Assembly: GCA_046351215.1 (NCBI GenBank)
Contig: JAXLYX010000012.1
Span: 1 to 64,000, forward strand
Direction of reading: 5' to 3'
DNA from: JAXLYX01 sp046351215
Lineage (GTDB): Bacteria; Myxococcota_A; Polyangia; Polyangiales; Houyiibacteriaceae
DNA length: 64,000 nucleotides
Of this stretch, positions 43,422-51,621 are shown one piece after another. The notes below the pieces were generated by a model that had not been told where the DNA came from, ran no database searches, and worked only from the letters and a program-made list of their open reading frames with translations. Each line of letters begins with the position of its first letter. The first letter of the stretch is position 1. Both the position numbers and the translations under genes were made by a program.

Positions 43422-44303
43422 ATGAAGCGCGCGTCCTCGATCGTCGTCTTGCTCGGTCTCGCGGGCGCCTTCGCCGGATGCGGCCCCGCGCCCGGCTATG
43501 GTCCGGACGGCCGCCGCCTCCCCCCGGGACAGACGACCTACGCGTCCTCGACGCAGACGACCTATCGCTACGGGCAGCCGACCGCGCCGGCCGCGTACCA
43601 GGGACAACCGCAAGGGACGTACCCCCAGCAGCGCACGTACCCGCAGGGGACGTACCCGCAGCAGGGCTATCCGCAGCAGGGCTATCCGCAGGGGACGTAC
43701 CCCCAGCAGGGTTATCCGCAGCAGGGCTATCCGCAGGGGACGTACCCGCAGCAGGGCTACCCGCAGCAGGGCTACCCGGCCCCGAATTCCTATCCGCAGG
43801 GAGTCTCTCCCTACGGCCAGCAGGGCGGCTATTCCGGCTATCCCGGCTATTCCGCCCCCGCGAATCCGCAGGCCCCGAGCGATCCGAACGCGTGGAGCGC
43901 ACCGCCCTCGAACACCGCGCCGGCGCAGGCGCCCCAGAACGCGGCCCCCGGCCAGCCTCCGGTGATCGACGTGCGCGGTGCAGGAGGCGCGACCGCGGTT
44001 CCGCCGGGCTTCACGCCGACTCCCTCGAACGGGAGCGCGCCGACGACGCCGACCCCGCCGACCGCGCCGACCGCGCCGACCGCGCCCGCGAATCCCGCAC
44101 CCCCCGCGAACGCGGCGCCGCCGACGAATGCCGTGCCGCCGGTGGTGGCGCCGACGCCCACCCCGACCGCGCCGACGACCCCCGCCGCTCGCTGCGACGA
44201 CAGCTGTCGCTTCGCGAACAACGGCGAGTGCGACGACGGACGCGACGGGTCGGACACCGACCTCTGCGGCCGGGGCACGGACTGCTCCGACTGCGGTCGC
44301 TGA
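43422..44303 (+). CDS. Lipoprotein with Gly-Tyr-Pro-Gln repeats and LNR-like Cys domain
   Basis: A 293-aa protein: lipobox (GAFAGC), a repeat region rich in GYPQQ and TYPQ (about residues 60-130), a Pro/Ala/Thr-rich linker, and a C-terminal 40-residue domain with six Cys and acidic residues (CRFANNGECDDGRDGSDTDLC, presented in shorter parts: NNGECDDG, SDTDLCG), like Notch LNR/EGF-type calcium-binding modules. It is likely a surface protein. Confidence 0.75.
   Translation: MKRASSIVVLLGLAGAFAGCGPAPGYGPDGRRLPPGQTTYASSTQTTYRYGQPTAPAAYQGQPQGTYPQQRTYPQGTYPQQGYPQQGYPQGTYPQQGYPQQGYPQGTYPQQGYPQQGYPAPNSYPQGVSPYGQQGGYSGYPGYSAPANPQAPSDPNAWSAPPSNTAPAQAPQNAAPGQPPVIDVRGAGGATAVPPGFTPTPSNGSAPTTPTPPTAPTAPTAPANPAPPANAAPPTNAVPPVVAPTPTPTAPTTPAARCDDSCRFANNGECDDGRDGSDTDLCGRGTDCSDCGR
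43616..43790 (+). repeat. Imperfect 45-bp tandem repeats coding TYPQQGYPQQGYPQG
   Basis: Roughly three to four units lie in frame in the lipoprotein gene. The near identity suggests recent slippage and variable copy number. Confidence 0.7.
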
Positions 44304-44405
44304 GGGGCCGAGGACGCGAGTCGGGCCACAGCCTCCGTTCGTGGCGGTGGCGGGGTTCACAGCACGCCGCCCGTTCTCTAGGATGAACGGCTCGGAGGTC
44401 CGAGC

Positions 44406-46022
44406 ATGCGTCCTTTCTTCTCTCCCCTCTTCGTCGGCGTCTGTCTCGCGCTCCTCGGGGCGTGCGGCGACTCGGGCGGGGCGAAGCCCCATCTCGGCGG
44501 CATGCCCGTCACGCCCCCCGCGCCGAGCTGCAACGCGGCCTCCGGGGGAGGCTCGACGACCGTGCAGGCGCCGACGCTCGAGACCACCTACGGCGACCGC
44601 TGGCACGAGGGATGGCTCGCGAGCCCGGCCGTCGTCGATCTCGACGCCGACGGCACGAACGAGATCGTGATCGCGCGGGCCGAGAAGCTCCTCGTCTTCC
44701 ATCCGGACACGTCGATCGCGTGGTCCGCGACCGTCTCGGGTCGGATCTGGGCCTCGCCCGTGGTCGCCGACGTCGTGCCCTCCCACGCGGGCCTCGAGGT
44801 CGCGGTGGCGGCGCGCGGCGTCATCCACCTCTACGACGCCCACGGCGCGGAGATGCCGGGCTTCCCCGTGACGTGGCGCGACGAGCTCCGTTCGATCGCG
44901 ACCGGCGACGTCGACGGCGACGGCCAGCTCGAGCTCGTCGTCGTCACCACGTCACCGCTGAACGCGAACGGTCAGCGCGACATCGTCCATGCGGTGAACG
45001 GCAACGGCTCGGTCGTCCCGGGCTTCCCTCCGAACACGACGGGCGCGGCCGGCTGCGACTCCGCCTGCTACGTCACGGGCGGCTACGATCAGAACCTCGC
45101 GCTCGGCGACGTCGACGGAGATTCGATCTCCGACATCTTCGCGACCCAGGACAACGCCTACGAGAGCCTGCACCGCGGCGACGGCTCCGCCTTCGACGCC
45201 GCCTCGATCTTCCAAGGTCGCACGAAGTTCCAGGGCGTGCGCTTCCTCCTCGACTACGCCGAGGCGCAGCAGGGCTACTCGGACACGGAATCGACCTCGA
45301 ACCAGGCCCACTTCACCAACTCGGCGCCGGCGATCGTCGACGTCGACGGGAGCGGCAGCCGCGAGCTCGTCGTGCTCTCCTCGGTCCAGAACGCCGCCCA
45401 GACCGACCGCTACCGCGGCGTGGCGCTCTGGGTCGTGAACCACGACGGAACGCGTCCGACGGATTGGATCGATCCCTTCCACGCGCCCGATTACCTCGCC
45501 GGGCTCTGGGACTACGACGGGACGAACGTCGTCGCGGCGACGAACCAGGTGCAGGTCGCGAACCTCTTCCCGGATCGCGCCGGCCCCGAGTTCGTCTTCG
45601 CCGGCTTCGACGGGCGCATCCACTGCGTCGATGCGAGGGCCTCGGAGATCTGGACCTACCAGTACACGACGAGCGCTCGCGTGCTGACGGGCGGCGTCGC
45701 CATCGCCGATCTCTCGGGCGACGGCACGCCCGAGATCGTCTTCTCGAGCTACTCGCCCGACGCGAACAAGAGCCACCTCTTCGTCATCGACGCGGGCGGG
45801 AACGAGCTCCACAAGATCCCGCTCCCCACCCGCGGCTCGATGGCCGTCCCCACGGTCGCCGACGTGAACCTCGACGGGGACCTCGAGATCGTCGTGCCTC
45901 TCAAGGACGCCGTCGATCACGGCCCGATGGTGCAGGTCTACACGGTGCCCGGCTCGTCCACGAACTGCATGCCGTGGCCGACCGGACGCGGGAACCTCCG
46001 CCGCGACGGCTACGTTCCCTGA
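44406..46022 (+). CDS. FG-GAP/VCBS-repeat lipoprotein
   Basis: A 538-aa exported lipoprotein (lipobox LLGAC). The body holds several FG-GAP/VCBS-like units, seen as DLDADGTNEIVIA, DVDGDGQLELVVV, DVDGDSISDIFA, DLSGDGTPEIVF and DVNLDGDLEIVV, which usually bind calcium and form a beta-propeller. A GGAGG ribosome-binding site lies upstream of the ATG. Function unknown, probably adhesion or matrix. Confidence 0.88.
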   Translation: MRPFFSPLFVGVCLALLGACGDSGGAKPHLGGMPVTPPAPSCNAASGGGSTTVQAPTLETTYGDRWHEGWLASPAVVDLDADGTNEIVIARAEKLLVFHPDTSIAWSATVSGRIWASPVVADVVPSHAGLEVAVAARGVIHLYDAHGAEMPGFPVTWRDELRSIATGDVDGDGQLELVVVTTSPLNANGQRDIVHAVNGNGSVVPGFPPNTTGAAGCDSACYVTGGYDQNLALGDVDGDSISDIFATQDNAYESLHRGDGSAFDAASIFQGRTKFQGVRFLLDYAEAQQGYSDTESTSNQAHFTNSAPAIVDVDGSGSRELVVLSSVQNAAQTDRYRGVALWVVNHDGTRPTDWIDPFHAPDYLAGLWDYDGTNVVAATNQVQVANLFPDRAGPEFVFAGFDGRIHCVDARASEIWTYQYTTSARVLTGGVAIADLSGDGTPEIVFSSYSPDANKSHLFVIDAGGNELHKIPLPTRGSMAVPTVADVNLDGDLEIVVPLKDAVDHGPMVQVYTVPGSSTNCMPWPTGRGNLRRDGYVP

Positions 46023-46034
46023 GCCTCGTCCCGC

Positions 46035-46508
46035 TCAGGCCATGCCGCCGTAGGCGGGCGGGGCGGGCGGCTTGAAGACGGCGGAGCCGATCATCCCGCC
46101 GATGCCGCCGAAGAGCACGAAGGCGACGAACCAGCAGCAGAAGCTGCCGATGGCCATCGTGGCCCCACTCGTCGCGAGGTCGCCCATCTGCCGCTGCAGG
46201 TCCGGATTGTTCGCGAAGAGCGGGTTGTTCGCCTGCATCCCGAAGCCGACGAGCTGCATCGCGGCGGTGCCGAGGCCGGTGATGACGCCGGAGATCGAGC
46301 CGACGATCAGGCCGATGATCGCGCCTTCGCCGAGCTCGACCCGCTGGCCTGCCTTCTTCACGACCAGGCTCACCGCCACGAGCGCCGCCACGATCGCGGG
46401 CAGGCCGAAGCAGCAGTTGAGGATGTTCAGGCAGGGCGTCGCTCCGACGAGGCCGCCGATGACGCCCGCGATGAGCACCGCGGGCATGTAGTGTTGTTGG
46501 TTCTGCAT
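46035..46508 (-). CDS. Hypothetical membrane protein
   Basis: A 157-aa protein with four hydrophobic segments and several Cys in the first half (PCLNILNCCFG) and a later CCWF. It resembles small membrane proteins with no assigned function. It converges on the FG-GAP gene. Confidence 0.65.
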   Translation of the reverse strand: MQNQQHYMPAVLIAGVIGGLVGATPCLNILNCCFGLPAIVAALVAVSLVVKKAGQRVELGEGAIIGLIVGSISGVITGLGTAAMQLVGFGMQANNPLFANNPDLQRQMGDLATSGATMAIGSFCCWFVAFVLFGGIGGMIGSAVFKPPAPPAYGGMA

Positions 46509-46580
46509 CGTCTTCCGAGCTCCGCGGCCGGAGCGTAGCCCGACGTTCGTCCCGGACGGAACGGGCTTCGCGGCATCGCT

Positions 46581-48116
46581 TCAGCGCTCGTCCGCCCCGA
46601 TGTCGAGCGCTCCGACCTGCCGCGGCTGCCCGTCGATGTCGACGGCGCCCGGATCGCCGAGAGAGGCGTCGCCCGCGTCGATGGCGGGCGATCCCGGGCC
46701 GAGGTGGAGGTCCCCGTTCGTCGGGTCGACCAGCCTCGGATCGGCCGTGATCGAATTCGCGCCCCCGCTCACGCCGGAGACCGCGCCGCCGGAGTAGACC
46801 GAACGGTCGAAGACGTTGCCGCTGTTCATCGAGCCGCCCACCGCGACGCAGTCGCCACCCGCGCTGGCGACGACGATGTTGTTCGCGAAGACGTTCCCGA
46901 CGTTGCGGCTCTGGAGGAAGATCCCGGCGTTCGCCCAGCCGTTCCGGGAGCTGTCCGAGATCGTGTTGCCCACGATCACGCAGCCCGTCGTCGAGCCGCC
47001 GCCCGCGCCGGTTCCGCTCGAGTATCCGCCCGTCGCGAGGCCCGTGACGTCGTTCTGGTAGAGGAAGTTGTTCCGGAGGACGACGCCGCGCGTCGATTTG
47101 CCGTAGTGCTCGCTCGCGAGCTCGACGCCGAGGTCGCAGTGGTGGGCGACGTTGCGCTCGATCACGAGGTCGGCGCCCCCGTCGACGTAGAAGCAGCCGG
47201 CCGACCTCTCGGAGCCGTACGCCGGGTTGCCGTTGCTCGTGACGTGGTGCGCGACGTTGCCCACGACGGTGCCGCTCCGCACGCGGTTGACGTCCGCGAC
47301 GTTCGTCACGTCGTCCTGCGTGCAGCTCGGGCAGACATCGGCCTCGAAGCCGATGAAGTCGAAGGCGATGTTGTCGACGTCGTGCACGAGGTTCGCGGTC
47401 ACGGCGAAGTCGCGGACGTTGCCGTTCACGACCACCGCCTCGCTCCATCCGAGGAGGAGACCGTAGAGCTCGTTGCCTTCGATCGTCACGCGCTCGACCG
47501 GGGTCGTCGTCGTGCCGTAGACCGCGATTCCGTGGGCCCCCGAGCCGTTCCCACCGTTCTGTGCGGCGATGCCGTGCACCACGTTGTGGGCGATGCGGAC
47601 GTCGTGCGACCCGCCACGCACCCAGACACCGGCGGGGAAGTTGCCGCCGGATCCGGTGAGACCACGGAGCTCGAAGCCCTGCACCGTGACGAAGGCGCGA
47701 TCGACGATCCGCACGAGCGCGGCCTCGCCGATCCCGCCTCCGAGCCCCGTGCCGTCGATCACGGGACGCGTGCCGCACGCGCCGCGGAGCACGATCGGTG
47801 CGCCCGTCGTGCCGGAGCGAGGGAACTCGACGAGCTCGTGGTAGACGCCTCCGCCCACCACCACGACGGCGCCGGCCTCTGCGACGTCGAGCGCATGCTG
47901 GATCGTGAGGAAGGGAGCGTCGCGCGTACCGGCCGCCGCGTCGCTCCCCGTCGTCGCGACGAAGTAGGAGCCCTGCATCGGATCGCAGGGGCCCGTGCCG
48001 GCGTCGCCCTGCATGCCGGCATCGGTGACCGAGCCACTCGAGCCGCTCGACCCGCTCTTGCCGCAGCCGAGGGCCGAGAGGATGGAGAGCGCGAGAGCGA
48101 CGAGGCCCGTCCTCAT
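46581..48116 (-). CDS. Exported right-handed beta-helix protein
   Basis: A 511-aa lipoprotein (lipobox ILSALGC). After a Ser/Gly-rich spacer comes a pectate-lyase-like beta helix: many short repeats such as VTIEGNELYG, FAVTANLVHDVD, LVIERNVAHHC and VVLRNNFLYQND (parallel beta-helix PbH1 motifs). The end ITADPRLVDPTNGDLHLGP matches choice-of-anchor or DUF1565-like ends. Its ATG overlaps the Rieske stop codon (ATGA), so the two are translationally coupled. No catalytic residues are certain. Confidence 0.82.
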   Translation of the reverse strand: MRTGLVALALSILSALGCGKSGSSGSSGSVTDAGMQGDAGTGPCDPMQGSYFVATTGSDAAAGTRDAPFLTIQHALDVAEAGAVVVVGGGVYHELVEFPRSGTTGAPIVLRGACGTRPVIDGTGLGGGIGEAALVRIVDRAFVTVQGFELRGLTGSGGNFPAGVWVRGGSHDVRIAHNVVHGIAAQNGGNGSGAHGIAVYGTTTTPVERVTIEGNELYGLLLGWSEAVVVNGNVRDFAVTANLVHDVDNIAFDFIGFEADVCPSCTQDDVTNVADVNRVRSGTVVGNVAHHVTSNGNPAYGSERSAGCFYVDGGADLVIERNVAHHCDLGVELASEHYGKSTRGVVLRNNFLYQNDVTGLATGGYSSGTGAGGGSTTGCVIVGNTISDSSRNGWANAGIFLQSRNVGNVFANNIVVASAGGDCVAVGGSMNSGNVFDRSVYSGGAVSGVSGGANSITADPRLVDPTNGDLHLGPGSPAIDAGDASLGDPGAVDIDGQPRQVGALDIGADER

Positions 48117-49069
48117 GGCGCCCCCGTTCCCGGCTCCTCGACGAAGAACTGCGCGTACCAACGGCGCAGCTTGCCGATGGGGCCGTCGCCGTCGGCGAGC
48201 ACGGGCTGCTCGCGGAAGTCCTTGTGCTCCCAGATCGCGACGTCCTGCTGGAAGCCGCGCTGGATGTCGTCGACGTACGCGTTCGCGATGCGCGCGAGCT
48301 TCGAGGTCTCGCCGGGCCAGTGGATCAGCATCGCGAAGCGGAGCTCGAGCTCGTCCTCGTCGATCGGCGTGTGCGCGTTGAGCAGGCGCGTCTCGAGGCG
48401 GTGGTGCATCGCCGTGATCTGGTAGGCGGGGCCGTAGTAGATGGCCTCCGAGCGGTAGTCGAACTCCGCGGACGTGTGCGGCCCGTCCGGGATGCCGCCG
48501 CCCGTCGCCCGTTGGATCGCGCGCTCGCCGACGAACTCGTTCTCGAAGGTGTCGACGCGGTTCTTGTGGACGGTCGGGAAGTGGGCGAGGTCGACGACGT
48601 TCTCGACGATCTCGCGAGGCCGAGTCCGGATGCGCAGGGTCCGGTGGAACCAGGGCGACCAGCCCTCCGCTCCGTGCTCCGGCATCGCGGGGATCGTGTA
48701 CGAAGGTGCGCGGCCGTCGGGCGCGTAGTGCATCAGCACGACACCGTTCTTCTCGTCGACGGGATACGTCCGGATCGCCGCCTTGCGGGGGATCGACTTC
48801 GCGTAGGGGACGTCGACGCAACTCCCCGAGGCGTCGAAGCGCCAGGCGTGGAAGGGGCAGCGGATCGACTCACCGACCACCGTGCCGCCGACGCCGAGGT
48901 GCGCGCCGAGGTGGGGGCAGTGCGCGTCGGCGACGACCGGACGGCCGGACTCCGTGCGGAAGAGGACGAGATCGCGGCCGAAGTAACGGAGCTTCTTCAC
49001 GTCGCCGCATCCGAGCTCCTCGGAGAAGGCGACGACGAACCAGCCGACGGGGTAGGGATGGAGCGGCAT
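48113..49069 (-). CDS. Rieske non-haem iron oxygenase, KshA/Neverland-like
   Basis: A 318-aa enzyme. The Rieske [2Fe-2S] site is CPHLGAHLG and CPFHAWRF (Cys-His pairs), and the catalytic iron site is in ENVVDLAHFPTVHK (Asp/His/His). PYPVGWFVVAFSEELG at the start and LRYFGRDLVLFR are typical of the branch that includes 3-ketosteroid 9-alpha-hydroxylase, DAF-36/Neverland cholesterol 7-desaturase and bacterial sterol C-4 demethylase components. It belongs to the minus arm of the respiratory locus, 8 nt from the small membrane protein gene. A steroid substrate is inferred. Confidence 0.85.
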   Translation of the reverse strand: MPLHPYPVGWFVVAFSEELGCGDVKKLRYFGRDLVLFRTESGRPVVADAHCPHLGAHLGVGGTVVGESIRCPFHAWRFDASGSCVDVPYAKSIPRKAAIRTYPVDEKNGVVLMHYAPDGRAPSYTIPAMPEHGAEGWSPWFHRTLRIRTRPREIVENVVDLAHFPTVHKNRVDTFENEFVGERAIQRATGGGIPDGPHTSAEFDYRSEAIYYGPAYQITAMHHRLETRLLNAHTPIDEDELELRFAMLIHWPGETSKLARIANAYVDDIQRGFQQDVAIWEHKDFREQPVLADGDGPIGKLRRWYAQFFVEEPGTGAP

Positions 49070-49077
49070 CGGCCGGC

Positions 49078-49395
49078 TCAGGCCGGGAGCGAGGGCGCGA
49101 CCTCGGGACGTGCGCGAGCGGGCTCGCGCGCGTCGTCGGTGACCGGCTGCCGCTCCGCTTCCTCGGCCGCCTTCGCGCTCTTCCAGAGCCAGTAGATCAC
49201 GCCGCCCATCAGGCCGAGCGGGAGGAGGCTGAGGAAGGCGGTCGAGACGAGGAACGCGATGCGGTTCGGCTCCTTCGGATCGAAGCAGACGGGGCAGGCG
49301 TGGGCGAAGCCGGGCAGCGCGAGCACGAGCGCCGTCACCGTCGCCGTCGCGAAGAGGGTCGAGGCCTTCGTCGTCTGCCGCCGCGGGGTCGTCAC
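49078..49395 (-). CDS. Small membrane protein of the oxidase locus
   Basis: A 105-aa protein with a signal-like start (helix to about residue 32), a CPVC motif right after it, one membrane helix (FLSLLPLGLMGGVIYWLWK) and a polar tail. CPVC might bind copper or haem, so it could assist oxidase assembly. The GTG at 49395 overlaps the stop of the subunit III gene (GTGA). No firm family. Confidence 0.7.
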   Translation of the reverse strand: MTTPRRQTTKASTLFATATVTALVLALPGFAHACPVCFDPKEPNRIAFLVSTAFLSLLPLGLMGGVIYWLWKSAKAAEEAERQPVTDDAREPARARPEVAPSLPA

Positions 49396-49985
49396 AGGTA
49401 CACCTTCAGGTAGAGGAAGGGCCAGACCAAGACGACGAAATACCAGAAGACCCGGAGGGTCGTGAAGGTGGCATCGGTCAGCTTCCGGCGCAGGAGCGAG
49501 GTGAAGGCCCAGACGAGCAGGCCGATCGCGACGACCGCGTGGAACGCGTGCGAGCCGACGATCAGGTAGAAGAAGCTCCCGTGCGTGCTCGAGAAGAGCG
49601 TGAGGCCCTCGCGGATCAGGCCCACCCACTCTATGCCCTGTGCGAAGACGAAGAACGCGCCGAGGAAGATGCCGACGGCGAACGGGGGCTTCGCGCTCTC
49701 CGGATCCTTCCGGAACGAACGACCCGCGACGAAGATGCAGACGCCGCTCACGAGCAGCGCGAGCGTGTTCACGGCCGTCGCCTCGAGCGGGAGGCGGGGC
49801 TGGTCCGGCGGGGGCCAGCCGTAGGGGGCGCTCGACTCCGCGATCGTGTGCGCGCTGATCAGGCCGGCGAAGAACATCGCCTCGGTGATCACGAAGATCA
49901 GCATGCCGAGCACGCCGTTCGGGACGATCGGCGCGCGTCCTCGGCTCGGGGCGGGAAGGGCGGAGGAGAGAGCCACGTCGGACAT
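49392..49985 (-). CDS. ctaE: Cytochrome c oxidase subunit III-like protein (copy 1)
   Basis: A 197-aa protein with five membrane helices. LGMLIFVITEAMFFAGLISAH, GIEW, GSHAFHAVVAIGLLV and FWYFVVLVWPFLYLKVYL are characteristic subunit III segments. It is the short five-helix form. It is divergent from the plus-strand operon that encodes another subunit III, across an FNR-type box. It starts at 49985. Confidence 0.87.
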   Translation of the reverse strand: MSDVALSSALPAPSRGRAPIVPNGVLGMLIFVITEAMFFAGLISAHTIAESSAPYGWPPPDQPRLPLEATAVNTLALLVSGVCIFVAGRSFRKDPESAKPPFAVGIFLGAFFVFAQGIEWVGLIREGLTLFSSTHGSFFYLIVGSHAFHAVVAIGLLVWAFTSLLRRKLTDATFTTLRVFWYFVVLVWPFLYLKVYL

Positions 49986-50061
49986 GGCTTCGCTTCGTAC
50001 GGGAGGGAAGCGCCGATCTCAAGCATTCCAGGGATCGGCGGCCGATGACGGGATTCGTCAC

Positions 50062-50075
50062 TTGATCTGGATCAA
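50062..50075. promoter_or_regulatory. Perfect FNR/Anr-type box
   Basis: TTGAT-N4-ATCAA, the consensus for FNR-family regulators, lies between the divergent subunit III and dihaem cytochrome genes (77 nt and 47 nt from the respective start codons). A Crp/Fnr-type gene ends the plus-strand operon. Oxygen- or NO-dependent control of both arms is likely. Confidence 0.7.
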
Positions 50076-50121
50076 CCCGGGCTGCGGCGGAGTGTCGCAC
50101 CCTACGCCCGCACACACGCCC

Positions 50122-50778
50122 ATGCCCGAATTCCCGATGGTCCATCGCCACCTTCTCCTCGGGGCCCTGACGACGGCGCTCGCCCTCGGCACGGCCGCGT
50201 GCAAGCCACCCGAACCCCAGGGCTCGGCCCGTGGGCCGGCCCTCTTCCAGACCTGCGCGTCCTGCCACGGAGCGGACGGTGGAGGTCGCCAGGAATACGG
50301 CGCCCCCGCCATCGCCGGCCTGCCGGAGTGGTACGTGAAGGCCCAGCTCGAGAAGTTCCGCTCGGGCGCGCGTGGCGCGCACGCGGACGACGTCGCGGGC
50401 CTCCGCATGCGTCCGATGGCGCGTCAGCTCGCGAGCGAAGCCGACGTCGGGATCGTCGCGGCGCACGTCGCGAGCCTGCCGAAGACCACGCCGGCCGCGA
50501 CCGTGACCGGCGACGTGGGTCACGGCCGCGAGCTCTTCGGCACGTGCGCGGCCTGCCACGGCCAGGGAGCCCAGGGCAACCAGGGCCTCAGCGCGCCGCC
50601 GCTCAACCGTGCGAGCGATTGGTACCTCGTGACCCAGCTCGGCCACTTCAAGTCGGGCATCCGCGGCACGAACGCCGCCGACACCACGGGCGCGCAGATG
50701 CGTCCGATGGCCCTCGGCCTCGCCGACGAACGAGCCATGCGCGACGTCGTCGCCTTCATCGGCACGCTGCCGGATTGA
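50122..50778 (+). CDS. Dihaem cytochrome c (cytochrome c4-like) lipoprotein
   Basis: A 218-aa exported protein with lipobox (LGTAAC) and two cytochrome c domains, haem motifs CASCH and CAACH, with probable Met ligands in MRPMARQ and MRPMALG. This is the cytochrome c4/c553 pattern, a membrane-tethered electron carrier to terminal oxidases. The ATG at 50122 is preferred; 50137 is an alternative. Confidence 0.88.
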   Translation: MPEFPMVHRHLLLGALTTALALGTAACKPPEPQGSARGPALFQTCASCHGADGGGRQEYGAPAIAGLPEWYVKAQLEKFRSGARGAHADDVAGLRMRPMARQLASEADVGIVAAHVASLPKTTPAATVTGDVGHGRELFGTCAACHGQGAQGNQGLSAPPLNRASDWYLVTQLGHFKSGIRGTNAADTTGAQMRPMALGLADERAMRDVVAFIGTLPD

Positions 50779-50792
50779 TTTCGGAGGAACCC

Positions 50793-50900
50793 ATGGCCGA
50801 CCAGGATCCGGCGAACGAGCTCGCGAAGAAGACCTTCCTCCTCACCATGGTCGGAGCGGCGATCTACATCGGCGTCGTCTTCGCCTTCATCCTGCGCTGA
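50793..50900 (+). CDS. 35-aa single-helix membrane peptide
   Basis: A tiny protein with one membrane helix (FLLTMVGAAIYIGVVFAFIL) and a short acidic N-terminus. It has a strong GGAGGA ribosome-binding site and lies 15 nt after the cytochrome stop and 11 nt before subunit II, so it is a real operon member. It may be an accessory oxidase subunit, as such small single-helix peptides often are. Confidence 0.75.
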   Translation: MADQDPANELAKKTFLLTMVGAAIYIGVVFAFILR

Positions 50901-50911
50901 ACGGGAGCCCC

Positions 50912-51604
50912 ATGCTCGAGTACTTCATCGCGCGTGCATCCTCTTTCGCCGGGTCGGTCGACGGCCAGGTGACGCTGATCACCGTCCTCGTGGGCGTGTG
51001 GTTCCTCCTCGCCCAGGGCGTCTTCTTCGGCTTCCTGTTCAAGTTCCGCGCCCAGCCCGGCAAGAAGGCCGAGTACATCACGGGCGAGGAGAAGCACCAG
51101 AAGCGCTGGGTCACGATCCCGCACATCCTCGTGCTGATCTGCGACGTCTTCATCATCATCGGCGCCGTGAAGGTCTGGGTGGAGGTGAAGCAGGATCTGC
51201 CGCCGCCCGACGTCACCGTGCGCATCGTCGCGCAGCAGTGGGCGTGGACCTTCGTCCATCCGGGCCCCGACGGACGCCTCGACACCGACGACGACATCGC
51301 GACGACCGACGAGCTCCACGTGGAGTCCGGCAAGGTCCACCACTTCCAGCTCGAGGCGCGTGACGTCCTCCACAGCTTCTCGGTGCCGGCCTTCCGCCTC
51401 AAGCAGGACGCCGTCCCCGGTCGCCGCATCACGGGTTGGTTCGAGCCGACCCTCGTCGGCGAGTACGACATCCAGTGCGCCGAGATCTGCGGCATCGGGC
51501 ACGGAATCATGGGCGCGCGGATCCACGTCGAGGATCATGCCCAGCACGCCGCCTGGCTCACCTCGAACGCGCGCTCGACCCTGGCGAGCGCCACGTCGCC
51601 CTGA
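50912..51604 (+). CDS. ctaC: Cytochrome c oxidase subunit II
   Basis: A 230-aa protein with two membrane helices (about 20-40 and 67-87) and a periplasmic cupredoxin domain. The CuA site is complete: His in DVLHSF and CAEICGIGHGIM, which supplies two Cys, a His and a Met ligand. The aromatic electron-entry region QQWAWTF is present. There is no fused cytochrome c domain, so electrons probably come from the dihaem cytochrome or the subunit IV fusion. It is in the oxidase operon. Confidence 0.94.
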   Translation: MLEYFIARASSFAGSVDGQVTLITVLVGVWFLLAQGVFFGFLFKFRAQPGKKAEYITGEEKHQKRWVTIPHILVLICDVFIIIGAVKVWVEVKQDLPPPDVTVRIVAQQWAWTFVHPGPDGRLDTDDDIATTDELHVESGKVHHFQLEARDVLHSFSVPAFRLKQDAVPGRRITGWFEPTLVGEYDIQCAEICGIGHGIMGARIHVEDHAQHAAWLTSNARSTLASATSP

Positions 51605-51621
51605 ATCACGAGAGCACCGAG

